In this document: positions 34,444 to 34,501 of the stretch, one piece after another
Numbering within the stretch: the stretch's first letter is position 1
Layout of the letters: the number at the start of each line of letters is the position of its first letter
Assembly: GCA_026391975.1 (NCBI GenBank)
Contig: JAPLDB010000013.1
Coordinates: forward strand, 51,304-85,804
DNA length: 34,501 nucleotides
DNA from: Bacteroidota bacterium
GTDB lineage: Bacteria; Bacteroidota; Bacteroidia; AKYH767-A; 2013-40CM-41-45
Direction of reading: 5' to 3'
Position numbers and translations under genes: made by a program
Notes under the pieces: model-generated
The model's database searches: none
What the model was told of the DNA's origin: nothing
The model's input: the letters and a program-made list of their open reading frames with translations, nothing else

Positions 34444-34460
34444 TGTTAAGTTATCATTAA
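34444..34460 (-). promoter_or_regulatory. Candidate Pho-type direct repeat upstream of the porin gene
   Basis: On the minus strand the sequence is TTAATG-ATAAC-TTAACA, two similar hexamers at an 11-base period, about 58 bases before the porin ATG. The spacing resembles the TTAACA-type boxes of PhoP/PhoB regulators. It also forms a dyad TTAATG/CATTAA when extended to 34440. Regulation by phosphate is inferred from the downstream genes. Confidence 0.35.
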
Positions 34461-34501
34461 GAAGCTGAGTGCATTGTTCATATATGATGAATCGGAGCAC
34501 C

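Overview
The window looks like chromosome of a Bacteroidota bacterium, probably a Chitinophagales/Sphingobacteriia-type lineage. Supporting signs are two secreted proteins with type IX secretion (T9SS) C-terminal sorting domains, a DUF5916 protein, a fused KorA/KorB 2-oxoacid:ferredoxin oxidoreductase, a SPOR-domain/beta-barrel pair, the near absence of Shine-Dalgarno sequences, and several exact matches to the Bacteroidota -7 promoter box TAnnTTTG next to start codons. I see no rRNA, tRNA, CRISPR array, insertion sequence or prophage. The assignment is by family recognition only; no search was run.

Layout. 1-900: the end of an unrecognised gene and a TerB-like protein. 979-3438: a secreted M14 zinc carboxypeptidase closed by a strong terminator. 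3537-7811: a di-haem cytochrome c peroxidase, an FAD/NAD(P)-binding protein and a BadF/BadG-type sugar kinase, ending at a bidirectional terminator. 7893-10823 (minus): korA-korB, separated by a REP-like palindrome. 11033-11766: an alpha/beta-hydrolase gene broken by an internal deletion with frameshift. 11897-14438: an amino-acid permease and a Cys/Met-metabolism PLP enzyme. 14445-17598 (minus): an OPT transporter and a secreted beta-propeller T9SS protein. 17767-21630: an AddA-like helicase-nuclease and a response regulator with a C-terminal membrane anchor. 21627-24265 (minus): a SPOR-domain protein and an outer-membrane barrel with calcium-binding repeats. 24494-26962: DUF5916. 26963-27363: a gene-free gap holding a hairpin and a GC-rich probable interspersed repeat.

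27364-34385 (minus) is a phosphate-uptake locus read in the order OprP-type porin, pstS, pstC, pstA, pstB, phoU, then a YcxB-like membrane protein. It would carry phosphate across the outer membrane (porin), capture it in the periplasm (PstS), move it across the inner membrane (PstCA driven by PstB) and report transport state through PhoU. PstC carries a PstS-like segment in its first periplasmic loop.

The most unusual non-coding signal is a set of degenerate short-period repeats directly upstream of start codons. One dialect (AATCAACC, almost free of G on the sense strand) precedes the PLP-enzyme gene and phoU, with a weaker version before the AddA-like gene. Another (GTTATTCG / ACGAAT) lies before the response regulator, pstA and pstB. 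I found no obviously new defence or biosynthetic system. The best candidates for a second look are these leaders, the PstC insertion and the membrane-tailed response regulator.
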